Source: an uncultured Bacillaceae bacterium
Lineage (GTDB): Bacteria > Bacillota > Bacilli > Bacillales > Caldibacillaceae
Assembly: GCA_937951955.1 (NCBI GenBank)
Contig: CALGAD010000038.1
Location: 1 to 53,535 of the forward strand
Direction: 5' to 3'
Length of the DNA: 53,535 bases
The notes beneath the pieces were generated by a model, which was not told where the DNA came from, did not search any database, and saw nothing but the letters and a program-made list of their open reading frames with translations. Made by a program: the position numbers and the translations under genes. This document shows, in pieces, positions 1 to 8,596 of the stretch (its first letter is position 1; every line of letters begins with the position of its first letter).

Positions 1-53
1 AACCCACGACAACAGCTTGGAAGGCTGTGGTTTTACCACTAAACTACACCCGC
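1..53 (-). tRNA. tRNA-Gly (UCC), 3' part cut off by window edge
   Basis: The minus strand reads GCGGGTGTAGTTTAGTGG followed by an anticodon arm with loop CTTCCAA, giving anticodon TCC. The 5' acceptor strand, D arm, anticodon arm and start of the T arm are present. The 3' acceptor strand lies outside the window. It is the last gene seen in the minus-strand tRNA cluster. Confidence 0.93.
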
Positions 54-84
54 ATTCTTGGATGTGAATGACCAAAATATAAAA

Positions 85-158
85 TCGGGAAAACAGGATT
101 TGAACCTGCGACCCCCACGTCCCTAACGTGGTGCTCTACCAAGCTGAGCTATTTCCCG
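85..158 (-). tRNA. tRNA-Pro with AGG anticodon
   Basis: A complete cloverleaf reads on the minus strand: acceptor CGGGAAA/TTTCCCG, anticodon stem CCACG/CGTGG and loop TTAGGGA. Loop positions 34-36 are AGG, which is proline. B. subtilis tRNA-Pro genes use UGG, so the A34 form is unusual for this group. No CCA is encoded. Confidence 0.92.
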
Positions 159-167
159 ATATTATGA

Positions 168-241
<74 letters not shown>

Positions 242-295
242 ATAAATATCTAAACTTGTATTTTATCATATCCTCAAAACATATCAAGGATTAAG

Positions 296-380
<85 letters not shown>

Positions 381-452
381 AAAGAAATGAATTGCATATA
401 CCATCGTCACATATTCAACTTGTATTTCACAAGTAGAAAATAAAGGAAATGG

Positions 453-525
453 TGAGCCATGCAGGAATCGAACCTGCGACCCTCTGATTAAAAGTCAGAT
501 GCTCTACCGACTGAGCTAATGGCTC
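453..525 (-). tRNA. tRNA-Lys (UUU)
   Basis: The acceptor is GAGCCAT/ATGGCTC, and the anticodon arm CTGA-CTTTTAA-TCAG gives anticodon TTT. Confidence 0.96.
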
Positions 526-531
526 ACGAAA

Positions 532-603
532 CTGGGCTAGCTGGATTCGAACCAGCGCATCACGGAGTCAAAGTCCGTTGCCTTACCGCTTGGCTATAGC
601 CCA
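532..603 (-). tRNA. tRNA-Gln (UUG)
   Basis: The acceptor is TGGGCTA/TAGCCCA. The anticodon loop CTTTGAC gives anticodon TTG. This is the first gene of the minus-strand tRNA operon, 60 bp downstream of the operon promoter. Confidence 0.95.
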
Positions 604-662
604 ATAAAGTGAATCATTAAATTGGAAGTTGAAGTGTATCTTCTGTCTTCCCGACCTCAATT

Positions 663-691
663 ATCTTACATGATGTTTCAAAAAAAGTCAA
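663..691 (-). promoter_or_regulatory. SigA promoter of the tRNA operon
   Basis: On the minus strand TTGACT, a 17-bp spacer and TAAGAT form a good SigA promoter. Transcription would start about 50-55 bp before tRNA-Gln and run through all six tRNA genes. This is a motif match only. Confidence 0.7.
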
Positions 692-734
692 GCAGTTTTT
701 TTGAAAGCTAATTTTATGTTGCTCGGGACAGTTT

Positions 735-1220
735 CTAATTATACATACGTTTACGCGATTCGTCAACTACTTTTTTCAGTTTTCCTCCGCATTTGCCACA
801 AACATACTTCTCCGTATTGACACGACGCTTTCTTTTATAGATCAGATGGCAAATCGTACATTGATATTTGTGAATCGCTACTTTTCGCTTTTTTGTTTTA
901 TCTTCCGGTAAAGGTGTGCAAAATCGCGGTGCCCCGACTTTTTTGGCCAGTTCTTTAAAATCCCGGTCCCGATGCTGATAACCTAAACCATTTTGATGAA
1001 GATGATAATGACAGAGCTCGTGTTTGATGATGCCAACTAGTTCATCCATTCCATATACATCATAATATTTCTTATTGATTTCGATATTGCCACTTTGTAA
1101 TAAATAACGGCCACCTGTCGTGCGCAGACGCTTATTGAAATAAGCTTGGTGGCGGAAAGGTTGCCTGAAATATTCTAACGATATTTTTTCGACTAAACGT
1201 TGCAATTGTTGATCGTTCAT
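735..1220 (-). CDS. ydcK: SprT-like zinc metalloprotease-fold protein
   Basis: 161 aa. The SprT/YdcK family has an N-terminal zincin fold with the motif HELCH (in KHELCHYHLH, about residue 65). A C-terminal zinc ribbon follows, with two Cys pairs (CTIC and CGKC, about residues 120-145). Its function in Bacillus is unknown; the eukaryotic relative Spartan degrades DNA-protein crosslinks. The ATG at 1220 is chosen because AGGGGAG lies 8 bases upstream; a longer reading from 1256 has no ribosome site. It follows tex in the same order as ydcI-ydcK of B. subtilis. Confidence 0.88.
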   Translation of the reverse strand: MNDQQLQRLVEKISLEYFRQPFRHQAYFNKRLRTTGGRYLLQSGNIEINKKYYDVYGMDELVGIIKHELCHYHLHQNGLGYQHRDRDFKELAKKVGAPRFCTPLPEDKTKKRKVAIHKYQCTICHLIYKRKRRVNTEKYVCGKCGGKLKKVVDESRKRMYN

Positions 1221-1341
1221 AACCGTTTCTCCCCTGTAGTGAACTAGACAATCCATTGGAACATATATTGTAATAGTTGCCCGTAAACGGATGTTAATTG
1301 GCGCTCGACCCTTGCAGCAACTTAAAGTAAGGAGGGATTGG

Positions 1342-1455
1342 ATGCCAAATTGGTTAAAGTCGCAGATCCAGAAAGCTTTTTTAACAAAGGACCTATATCA
1401 AATCAAGTTATTAAACCAATGCTGGTATTTTTATAGAAATAACAATCCTTCATAA
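1342..1455 (+). CDS. cmpA: Cortex morphogenetic protein CmpA
   Basis: A 37-aa protein beginning MPNWLKSQIQKAF and containing YQIKLLNQCWYFYR, which I recognise as CmpA of spore-formers. In B. subtilis CmpA is a mother-cell protein. It acts with the ClpXP protease as a checkpoint, removing cells that assemble a defective spore envelope by degrading SpoIVA. A strong ribosome site (AAGGAGGG) lies 6 bases before the ATG. It is encoded opposite and between sprT and tex. No clear sporulation promoter could be assigned. Confidence 0.93.
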   Translation: MPNWLKSQIQKAFLTKDLYQIKLLNQCWYFYRNNNPS

Positions 1456-1477
1456 AAGAAGGAGAATCGTCTCCTTC
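1451..1477 (-). terminator. Rho-independent terminator after tex
   Basis: A perfect 8-bp stem GAAGGAGA/TCTCCTTC with a 4-base loop (1458-1477) is followed on the minus strand by TTTTATG. It starts next to the tex stop codon and also overlaps the end of cmpA, so it may work in both directions. Confidence 0.65.
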
Positions 1478-3667
1478 CTATTGAATCATTGAAAGGGCGA
1501 TTCTCCCTTTTTGTACATCAACACTCTCCACCCAGACCGTTACGATATCACCAACCGATACGACATCCAGTGGATGCTTGATGAAGCGATGGCTCATTTT
1601 GGAAATATGGACGAGACCATCCTGTTTAACACCGATGTCCACAAAGGCACCGAAATCAACGACATTGCGCACCGTTCCTTGCAATTCCATACCCGGTTTT
1701 AAATCTTCCAGCGTGAGCACATCTTTGCGAAGGAGTGGTTTCGGCAACTCATCCCGCGGATCTCGCTCGGGCTTTAATAAATCATCGATAATATCTTTCA
1801 ATGTTAATTCACCGATATCAAGTTCCGTTGCCGTTTCAGCAATATCGATATGTTTTAGTTTTTCCGCCATTTCTTCCGTGCCGATTTGCTCCTTCGTCAC
1901 TTCTACTTTTGCTAAAAGTTTTTTCACATGTTCATAATTTTCCGGATGTATGCTCGTGCGATCGAGCGGTTCATCGCCATCGATAATACGTAAAAAGCCG
2001 ATACATTGTTCATAAGTTTTTACACCTAGACGAGGTATCTCTTTTAATTGTTCCCGGTTCGTAAATTTTCCGTGTTCCTCCCGATATTTGACAATATTTT
2101 TCGCGACGGTTTTGGTCAAACCCGATACATATTGTAAAAGTGCAACGGAGGCGGTATTGACATTAACCCCCACCTGGTTGACCACCGTTTCGACTACGAA
2201 TTCCAGGGATTCCTGCAATTTTTTTTGCGAAACATCGTGCTGGTACTGACCGACACCTACGGATTTCGGATCAATTTTGACAAGTTCGGCCAACGGGTCT
2301 TGCAGGCGCCGGGCAATCGAGACCGCACTGCGCTCTTCGACCTGTAAATCCGGAAACTCCTCGCGGGCAAGTTCCGATGCGGAATAAACACTGGCACCGG
2401 CTTCATTGACGATTAAATAGTACACGTCCCGCTTGATCTCTTTTAACACTTGCGCGATAAACTCTTCCGTTTCGCGGGAGGCCGTCCCATTACCGATCGC
2501 CACCATTTCCACAGCAAACTTCTCAATAATTTCTTTAATCTTTTTACTTGCCTTTTCCCTTTCTCCACTCGGCGCCGGAGGATGGGGATAAATCACATCA
2601 ATATGTAAAACCTTACCCGTCTCATCCACAACTGCTAGCTTACATCCTGTCCGGTAAGCCGGGTCAACACCAAGGACAAGTTTGCCTTTTAAAGGTGGTT
2701 GTAAAAGGAGATTGCGCAAGTTTTCCGCAAAAATATGAATCGCCTGTTCTTCGGCCTTTTCTGTTAATTCATTGCGTACTTCTCGCTCGATCGAGGGCTG
2801 GATCAAGCGTTTATAGCCATCTTGAATGGCCGCTATCACTTCATCTGCTGTAACGGACTGCTCGTTTTTCACGAAAGTTTTTCGTAAGTAATTGAATATT
2901 TTCTCTTCATCAACTTGAACAGTAACTTTCAGGACCCCTTCTTTTTCACCCCGATTAATGGCGAGGATACGGTGGGGGACGATTTTGGCGACGGGTTCGG
3001 AAAATTCATAATACATCTCGTAAACCCGTTTTTCATCCGCTTCTTCATCTTTTACAGTCGTGACAATCACGCCGCGGCGGAGCGTTTCCTCACGAATCCA
3101 TTTCCGGGCTTCTGCATCATCGGAAACCATTTCAGCGATAATATCTTGCGCCCCTTTTACAGCCTCTTCCCAGGTATTCACTTCCAGTTCTTCATTAATA
3201 AACTTAGCCGCTTCTTCCTCGACCTTTCCGGCTTTCGGGAACGTGAGCATCCAGTTCGCTAACGGTTCGAGACCTTTTTCTTTAGCGACGCTCGCTCGGG
3301 TACGCCGTTTTTGTTTATACGGTCGATATAAATCTTCCACTTCCTGAAGCTTTGTCGCCTTCGTAATCTTTACGGAAAGTTCGTCGGTAAGTTTCCCCTG
3401 TTCAGCAATACTCCGCAAAACTTCGCTTTTTCGTTCTTCCAGGTTTAAAACGTAATTCCACCGTTCGAGAATATCGCGAATTTGCACTTCATCGAGAGCC
3501 CCGGTTTGTTCTTTCCGGTACCGGGCAATAAACGGAATCGTGTTGCCTTCTTCGGTTAACGCGATCACACTTTTCACTTGATTTACTTTAATCTTCAATT
3601 CTCTGGATACTTGTTCCAGTAACGCTTGCTTTTTTTCCGCGGTTAATTCCAAATACTCCGCCTCCAT
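1478..3667 (-). CDS. tex: Tex-family S1 RNA-binding transcription accessory protein
   Basis: Up to 729 aa, the usual Tex length. Visible parts are an N-terminal helical region (IPFIARYRKEQTG near residue 45), a YqgF/RNase H-like domain (LGVDPAYRTGCKLAVVD), a helix-hairpin-helix region, and a C-terminal S1 domain (from about residue 650, VVDFGAFVDIGV). Tex proteins bind nucleic acid and influence transcription; the B. subtilis counterpart is YdcI. The ATG at 3667 has a poor ribosome site. A TTG at 3652 preceded by GGAGGCGGAG is a credible alternative start, giving 724 aa. Confidence 0.93.
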   Translation of the reverse strand: MEAEYLELTAEKKQALLEQVSRELKIKVNQVKSVIALTEEGNTIPFIARYRKEQTGALDEVQIRDILERWNYVLNLEERKSEVLRSIAEQGKLTDELSVKITKATKLQEVEDLYRPYKQKRRTRASVAKEKGLEPLANWMLTFPKAGKVEEEAAKFINEELEVNTWEEAVKGAQDIIAEMVSDDAEARKWIREETLRRGVIVTTVKDEEADEKRVYEMYYEFSEPVAKIVPHRILAINRGEKEGVLKVTVQVDEEKIFNYLRKTFVKNEQSVTADEVIAAIQDGYKRLIQPSIEREVRNELTEKAEEQAIHIFAENLRNLLLQPPLKGKLVLGVDPAYRTGCKLAVVDETGKVLHIDVIYPHPPAPSGEREKASKKIKEIIEKFAVEMVAIGNGTASRETEEFIAQVLKEIKRDVYYLIVNEAGASVYSASELAREEFPDLQVEERSAVSIARRLQDPLAELVKIDPKSVGVGQYQHDVSQKKLQESLEFVVETVVNQVGVNVNTASVALLQYVSGLTKTVAKNIVKYREEHGKFTNREQLKEIPRLGVKTYEQCIGFLRIIDGDEPLDRTSIHPENYEHVKKLLAKVEVTKEQIGTEEMAEKLKHIDIAETATELDIGELTLKDIIDDLLKPERDPRDELPKPLLRKDVLTLEDLKPGMELQGTVRNVVDFGAFVDIGVKQDGLVHISKMSHRFIKHPLDVVSVGDIVTVWVESVDVQKGRIALSMIQ

Positions 3668-3882
3668 TTCTTAAAAACAATCGTTCAAAGGTTTTTTATC
3701 AATAAAAAAGGCGGGGAACCGTGTTCGCCCTCCTTCGATAAGAGACGTTATTAAGATACTACGTAGAATATGCGACGCACGACACAGTAGAGAAATGGGT
3801 AATTGCTGTTTTGTGACTTGTTTTACCCAGCTGCAAACCTTCCCCGGATCATCTATGTTTGCTCCATCTTTCGTATATGTAT

Positions 3883-3910
3883 AAAAACGCTCTTAACATG
3901 CTAAGAGCGT
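3883..3910 (-). terminator. Terminator of the alr-ndoAI-ndoA unit
   Basis: A perfect 9-bp stem (ACGCTCTTA/TAAGAGCGT, loop of 6) lies just after ndoA and is followed on the minus strand by TTTTTAT. Confidence 0.85.
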
Positions 3911-3921
3911 AAAATTTTAAA

Positions 3922-4272
3922 CTAAAATTCAATCAGTCCGAGACTAATTTGCAAGGCTTCATCGACTTTTTCCATCATTTCATCATCGAGATGGGTAATT
4001 TTATCAGTAAGCCGTTGCTTATCAATCGTGCGAATTTGTTCTAATAAAATAACGGAATCACGTTCAAACCCATACTTTTTCGAACTAATTTCGACGTGAG
4101 TTGGTAATTTCGCCTTTTGAATCTGGGCGGTTATTGCCGCTACGATTACTGTGGGACTAAACCGATTCCCGATGTCATTTTGCAAGATGAGAACAGGACG
4201 CACACCACCCTGTTCTGAACCAACGACAGGGGAAAGGTCTGCAAAGTAAACGTCGCCACGTTTAACGATCAA
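3922..4272 (-). CDS. ndoA: MazF-type mRNA interferase EndoA (toxin)
   Basis: 116 aa, the length of B. subtilis EndoA (NdoA/MazF). The N-terminus MIVKRGDVYFADLSPV and the motif GSEQGGVRPVLI are typical. The protein is a ribosome-independent endoribonuclease that cuts single-stranded RNA at a short sequence (UACAU in B. subtilis). It is blocked by the antitoxin encoded 4 bp upstream. In B. subtilis the rsbR-sigB operon follows this gene; here only a terminator and tex follow. Confidence 0.95.
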   Translation of the reverse strand: MIVKRGDVYFADLSPVVGSEQGGVRPVLILQNDIGNRFSPTVIVAAITAQIQKAKLPTHVEISSKKYGFERDSVILLEQIRTIDKQRLTDKITHLDDEMMEKVDEALQISLGLIEF

Positions 4273-4276
4273 AGGC

Positions 4277-4558
4277 TTAACCTCCGCTTACCAATCTCTC
4301 TACTGTATGTTCCGCCTCATATTCCGCGTGAAAAGCTTCTGACGCAAGATCTAAATTGATTTTGGCCATTTCCATGTATCCCCGTCTCATGGTTTCTCGA
4401 ATTTGTCTCTTTTTCTTTTCTCGTAAAAACATCTTCGTTGCCTGATAAATCAATTCATCCCGTTCCAGGTTTTCTTGCTTTGCAAACCCGTCAATCTCTA
4501 AAAGTAAATATTGTGGTAAGCTCACCTTAATTTCTCGCGTTGCCCGAGATTCCGCCAC
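4277..4558 (-). CDS. ndoAI: EndoAI antitoxin (MazE-like, RHH)
   Basis: 93 aa from a GTG start at 4558, with GGAGGTG 6 bases upstream. This is exactly the length of B. subtilis EndoAI. The N-terminal TREIKVSLP segment is a ribbon-helix-helix DNA-binding strand. The C-terminus (RRGYMEMAKINL, ERLVSGG) is the conserved toxin-binding tail. The upstream ATG at 4627 lacks a ribosome site. It is co-transcribed with ndoA and probably autoregulates the pair. Confidence 0.94.
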   Translation of the reverse strand: MAESRATREIKVSLPQYLLLEIDGFAKQENLERDELIYQATKMFLREKKKRQIRETMRRGYMEMAKINLDLASEAFHAEYEAEHTVERLVSGG

Positions 4559-4765
4559 AAAAGACACCTCCACCAGATAAAACCTATAAACACTTTCGTT
4601 TACAGTTTTACACTCATATCGTACCATTTAATTTCAGGAATTTAAAGCTATTTTTAAGTCAATTCTAGTCTATTATCATCCTATTTACGGGTAAATTATG
4701 CAAAAATCATTTCAATTCCTTTTTTACGCGTAAAAAAGACGTGATTGAAGCCTGAATTGCCTGGT

Positions 4766-5914
4766 TTAACCATATAATGGGTTGGAAACTTTTACTATTT
4801 CCTCCCCGTATTTATATACGCGCGGCACGCGATTGGAAATGAGGCAAACGACTTCATAATTGATGGTCTCGAGTTTAGCAGCAATCTCATCCACCGTTAT
4901 CTCCTCATGCCCCTGTTTCCCGATGAGTGTCACTGGTGTACCAACAGGCATCTCTTTGGGCAGTCGGACCATACATTGATCCATACAAACTCGCCCCACA
5001 ATCGGGACCCGCATTCCATCAATTAACACTTCCTGCCCCTGCAATGCGCGTAACCAGCCATCCGCATAACCAATCGGTATCGTACCGATCCATTCTTCAT
5101 CTTCAGCAACGTAGGTGGAACCGTAGCTAATTTTCGCTCCTTTTTCCACCTTTTTCACATGACTCAATTTAGAATGAAGTGTAAAGGCAGGCTCTAAGTT
5201 GACCGGAAGTTTTGGGGCAATCTCCGGTGAAGGGGTTAATCCGTACATCGCAATGCCGACCCGGACCAAATTAAAAGCCGCATCCGAATGCATTAATGTT
5301 GCCGCACTGTTACTGGCATGCACCCACTTCGGACGTTCACGCAAATTCGCAAGTAACTGTTTAAAACGTGTCAATTGTTCTGCAAAATACGTGACGTCAA
5401 GGGTGTCCGCCTTGGCGAAATGGGTAAAGATTCCTTCTAGATGGAATTTCGGAGACGCATCAATAACATTAATCAATTCCTGTAATTCCTCATCCGTACG
5501 AACGCCAATCCGTCCCATGCCCGTGTCGCATTTTACATGAACGGGAAGTGGAATCGTAAGGATACGGTCGACTTCTTCTAGCCATTGTTTTTGAAAAACC
5601 GTTAAAGAAATTTGTTTTTGTGCCGCAATGGGAGCATATTGAGGGGGACAGTAGCCGAGCACTAAAAGCGGCGCACGAATACCTTTATTTCTTAACGATA
5701 ACGCCTCATCGAGGGTTGCCACCGCTAACGCATCCGCACCTGCCTGGATCGCTATTTGCGCCACTTCGAAGGCACCGTGACCGTATCCATTCGCTTTTAC
5801 AACGGCCATGAGATCAGTTCCTGCAGGCATAACGGTTCGGATCGCCTCGATATTCCGTTCAATAGCATCTAATTGGATTTCTACCCACGTATCGCGATAA
5901 AACTCTCCATCCAA
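4766..5914 (-). CDS. alr: Alanine racemase
   Basis: 382 aa, full length. It makes D-alanine for peptidoglycan, using PLP bound to the Lys in AVVKANGYGHG (about residue 40). The second catalytic base is the Tyr in ISYGSTY (about residue 265). The C-terminal beta domain contains GRVCMDQ. The order ydcC-alr-ndoAI-ndoA matches B. subtilis. The ribosome site (GAAGGG, about 11 bases before the ATG) is rather distant. Confidence 0.96.
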   Translation of the reverse strand: MDGEFYRDTWVEIQLDAIERNIEAIRTVMPAGTDLMAVVKANGYGHGAFEVAQIAIQAGADALAVATLDEALSLRNKGIRAPLLVLGYCPPQYAPIAAQKQISLTVFQKQWLEEVDRILTIPLPVHVKCDTGMGRIGVRTDEELQELINVIDASPKFHLEGIFTHFAKADTLDVTYFAEQLTRFKQLLANLRERPKWVHASNSAATLMHSDAAFNLVRVGIAMYGLTPSPEIAPKLPVNLEPAFTLHSKLSHVKKVEKGAKISYGSTYVAEDEEWIGTIPIGYADGWLRALQGQEVLIDGMRVPIVGRVCMDQCMVRLPKEMPVGTPVTLIGKQGHEEITVDEIAAKLETINYEVVCLISNRVPRVYKYGEEIVKVSNPLYG

Positions 5915-6043
5915 AAGGAACCCTTCTTTCTCTCTACTAGTTGTCGATAACTACATGTCTAATCGTTTCTTATCATTAATTATATAGACGGAATTTCCTG
6001 CGAGCAATTGTAAATTTTGCTAACCAATACAATTTTTTAGCAA

Positions 6044-6067
6044 TAAAAAAATCCCCTTAATGGGGAA
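6044..6067 (-). terminator. Terminator after ydcC
   Basis: A short stem (CCCC/GGGG around TTAAT) is followed on the minus strand by ATTTTTTTA. It lies about 50 bp past the ydcC stop. Confidence 0.55.
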
Positions 6068-6115
6068 GGGTGGAATTTTATTATAAATATGAAACGAATA
6101 TTTTAAGAAAGTCAC

Positions 6116-7135
6116 TTATTTTTCGTTAACAACTTCAAGGGATTCCGCCAGCATGATCATTTCTTCTTTCGTTAAATTGTTCGAGGCGATCATGTACTGG
6201 ACCCCATCTTCCGACCAGGTTAAGGAACGATCGGTTATCGCCCCAATGGTGGCACCGATATTGACCGGATCCCCGTTCATCGCTGTCGCTGTCAAGCTCG
6301 TTGGGACGACATCCTCTTTTTCTTGAATAAAGGTGAAGCCCTTCTCGCCTTCATAAGTCATGATATAGCGAATACCATTTCCCGTGTCGATTTCTTCTTC
6401 ATCGGCTAATGTTGCCCCGGACAGTTCAGCCATCGGGATTTTTAGCATGAATGTATCAGAAGCAGTTGGTTCTTCCGTTGTCACAGGCATCTCGAGTTGA
6501 GCGCCCGTCATATTGCGATTGACATCAAAGGAACCTTCTTCAAAAGGCGTATCAAATTCTGCTTTTGAAAAATTCACCGCCAGCATGACGTTTCGATCCT
6601 GATCCATAATTTTTACACTTACAGGTTTGAGATTCGATTTATCAAATGTAATTTCTTGAATCGGCAACATTTTATGGTATTGGTAGCGGGTTTTCGTTTC
6701 AAAGACGTATTGGTTTTCTTTTTCCGTATACTTGCTATCTTCGTCTTCTAAAATATCAGTGATGAGCGATTCGTACAAATATGGCTGGCTCGTATTACTC
6801 GGCCATTCACTCTGGAATTTAAAACTTTTATTTAACGCAGGGGTCAAAACAAATACGCCTTCTTTATTGCGCAATATCATCTGGCTCTGGTCATTTTTGG
6901 CATTTTTTAAATGAACGCGATAAAAATCCGGTTTACTATGCCACACTTCGACTTCATATTCCTGTTCTTCATTTCCCATGGACAGTATCATGTTTCCCTG
7001 GAGCTTGTAGCCATTCATCTGCTCGACTTTGGATTTTAATTGTTCGACCACCTGTTCCTGCGTTTTACTTCCGCATGCCGTAAGGAGAAATACGGCGATA
7101 CCGAAAACAAGCAGGTAAAGCAACTTCTTCCTCAT
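6116..7135 (-). CDS. ydcC: LolA-like sporulation lipoprotein YdcC
   Basis: 339 aa. It has a lipoprotein signal peptide: positive residues, a hydrophobic stretch and lipobox LTAC with Cys at about residue 21. The remainder resembles LolA/LppX-fold lipoproteins, the family that includes clostridial GerS. It sits between acpS and alr as in B. subtilis. It is predicted to face outward on the membrane; its substrate is unknown. Confidence 0.85.
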   Translation of the reverse strand: MRKKLLYLLVFGIAVFLLTACGSKTQEQVVEQLKSKVEQMNGYKLQGNMILSMGNEEQEYEVEVWHSKPDFYRVHLKNAKNDQSQMILRNKEGVFVLTPALNKSFKFQSEWPSNTSQPYLYESLITDILEDEDSKYTEKENQYVFETKTRYQYHKMLPIQEITFDKSNLKPVSVKIMDQDRNVMLAVNFSKAEFDTPFEEGSFDVNRNMTGAQLEMPVTTEEPTASDTFMLKIPMAELSGATLADEEEIDTGNGIRYIMTYEGEKGFTFIQEKEDVVPTSLTATAMNGDPVNIGATIGAITDRSLTWSEDGVQYMIASNNLTKEEMIMLAESLEVVNEK

Positions 7136-7244
7136 GATCCCAACCCCTTTGCCTCATTTCAGTCATATGGTGGTAAAAATAATGGAAGGAACGGATTGAA
7201 AGGGTCCCTCGCGAGAACAATACTTGTCTTTCCATTCCAGTATG

Positions 7245-7273
7245 AATATATGAGACAACCTTTTCGTTTATGA
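7245..7273 (-). promoter_or_regulatory. Possible SigE-type promoter of ydcC
   Basis: The minus strand reads TCATAAA, a 14-bp gap and CATATATT, resembling the mother-cell SigE consensus (ATA-type -35, CATA-type -10). This fits sporulation control of ydcC. The rest of the 7274-7533 gap shows no gene. Confidence 0.35.
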
Positions 7274-7533
7274 TAAAGAAATGGACAAAGAGGAATTATT
7301 TTTTAATTTCATAAAGAGAATATCTTAAAAATCAGTTGTATTGACCGTCCGCTTGAAGTTAGGGAGGGTTTTTTATAGCTGGCGCGGGTTAGATAATTAA
7401 CTCCTTTTCCCGGAATTAGATTACGGTATATATGTATGTATTTTCACAAATAAATGGATAATTGTAAGACTAAAGCGATCATTTTCCTTTGGCAGAACGT
7501 CTCTTTAACCAATCTGTGCCTTGGCACTTTTAG

Positions 7534-7911
7534 CTATGATTTTTGCACAGCATCATCCTCACATTCTTCAATGATCACCTGCGCGATCGCATACTCCTCG
7601 CTATGGGAGATAGATAAATGAACGCCCCGACTGATCGGTTTAACAATAACCGGTTTGCCACAATCATCATTCTTGATTTCAATATCCTGAAAAGAAAGAT
7701 GTTTTCCGATTCCCGTTCCCCATGCCTTCGCAAAGGCTTCCTTCGCCGCAAACCGTCCTCCTAAAAATTCAATTTTCCGCTTCCCGGAAAGCGATGCAAA
7801 CACCTTCCGTTCTTCAGGTGTTAAAATCCGCTCCGCCAGGCGGTTGTTCCGCTCATATTTTTCTTTCATCCGCTCCAGTTCAACGATATCGATCCCAATT
7901 CCTTTTATCAT
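7534..7911 (-). CDS. acpS: Holo-[acyl-carrier-protein] synthase
   Basis: 125 aa from the ATG at 7911, with AAGGTGG upstream. The typical 4'-phosphopantetheinyl transferase motifs are present: GIGIDIVEL at the start (Mg-binding Asp) and RFAAKEAFAKAWGTG in the middle. HLSISHSEEYAIA lies near the C-terminus. It transfers phosphopantetheine from CoA to apo-ACP for fatty-acid synthesis. Confidence 0.95.
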   Translation of the reverse strand: MIKGIGIDIVELERMKEKYERNNRLAERILTPEERKVFASLSGKRKIEFLGGRFAAKEAFAKAWGTGIGKHLSFQDIEIKNDDCGKPVIVKPISRGVHLSISHSEEYAIAQVIIEECEDDAVQKS

Positions 7912-7993
7912 AACGGCCACCTTCTATTTTCTTCTTTTTCAGCATATACATATTGTACAAGCTTTTTACATGAAGCAAAAGCGAGTGAGGACG

Positions 7994-8581
7994 ATGTATA
8001 TCCGTGCCGGTAATTTGCGCGAGTTTTTCCAATTTTACCCAATCGTTTCCGTTTTAATGATGATAAACGTTATGCTTTTCATTCTTACCACCGTTCCGCT
8101 TTTTCCGAACCGCTTGATTTTTGAAGCCGCTGCCGGTGTGAATATTCTTATTGCTAACGGGGAAATGTGGCGCCTGTTTACCCCCATATTTATCCATAAC
8201 CATTTTGCCCATTTATTTTTTAATATGTTTGCCCTCTTTATTTTCGGAACCGTCCTGGAGCCTTTTATTAAAAAAACAACATTTCTTCTTATTTATCTCA
8301 GTACCGGCTTCTTTGCAAATGTCATTACGTATATTTTCGCCCCGCTTACCTTTGTACACGTTGGGGCAAGTGGGGCAATCTTCGGGCTTTTCGGCGTTGT
8401 AGCCGTATTTATTTGGTTAAAAAAGTTTCCGACAAGGGATGCGCAAATTTTTGCATGGGCGATTGGACTGGCGATCGCATTTTCCTTTTTCCAAAAAGGT
8501 GTTAATGTCTACGCCCATATTGGCGGCTTTCTCTGCGGACTCCTTTGTGGTTTCTGGATCATTCGCCGGCAAATCAGTTAA
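7994..8581 (+). CDS. ydcA: Rhomboid-family membrane protein YdcA
   Basis: 195 aa from the ATG at 7994 preceded by GTGAGG. A longer frame from 7844 would overlap acpS on the other strand and has no ribosome site. It is a six-helix intramembrane protein. The catalytic Ser lies in GASGAIFG (about residue 130), the partner His in YAHIGGF (about residue 175), and the conserved HNHFAHLFFNM loop is present. It is a predicted intramembrane serine protease with unknown substrate. In B. subtilis ydcA has the same position, divergent from acpS. Confidence 0.88.
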   Translation: MYIRAGNLREFFQFYPIVSVLMMINVMLFILTTVPLFPNRLIFEAAAGVNILIANGEMWRLFTPIFIHNHFAHLFFNMFALFIFGTVLEPFIKKTTFLLIYLSTGFFANVITYIFAPLTFVHVGASGAIFGLFGVVAVFIWLKKFPTRDAQIFAWAIGLAIAFSFFQKGVNVYAHIGGFLCGLLCGFWIIRRQIS

Positions 8582-8596
8582 CACGACGGTTATAAA

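Noticed and set aside
7844..7993. Longer N-terminus for the rhomboid protein YdcA
   Set aside because: It would overlap acpS on the other strand and lacks a ribosome site; the ATG at 7994 gives the usual family length.
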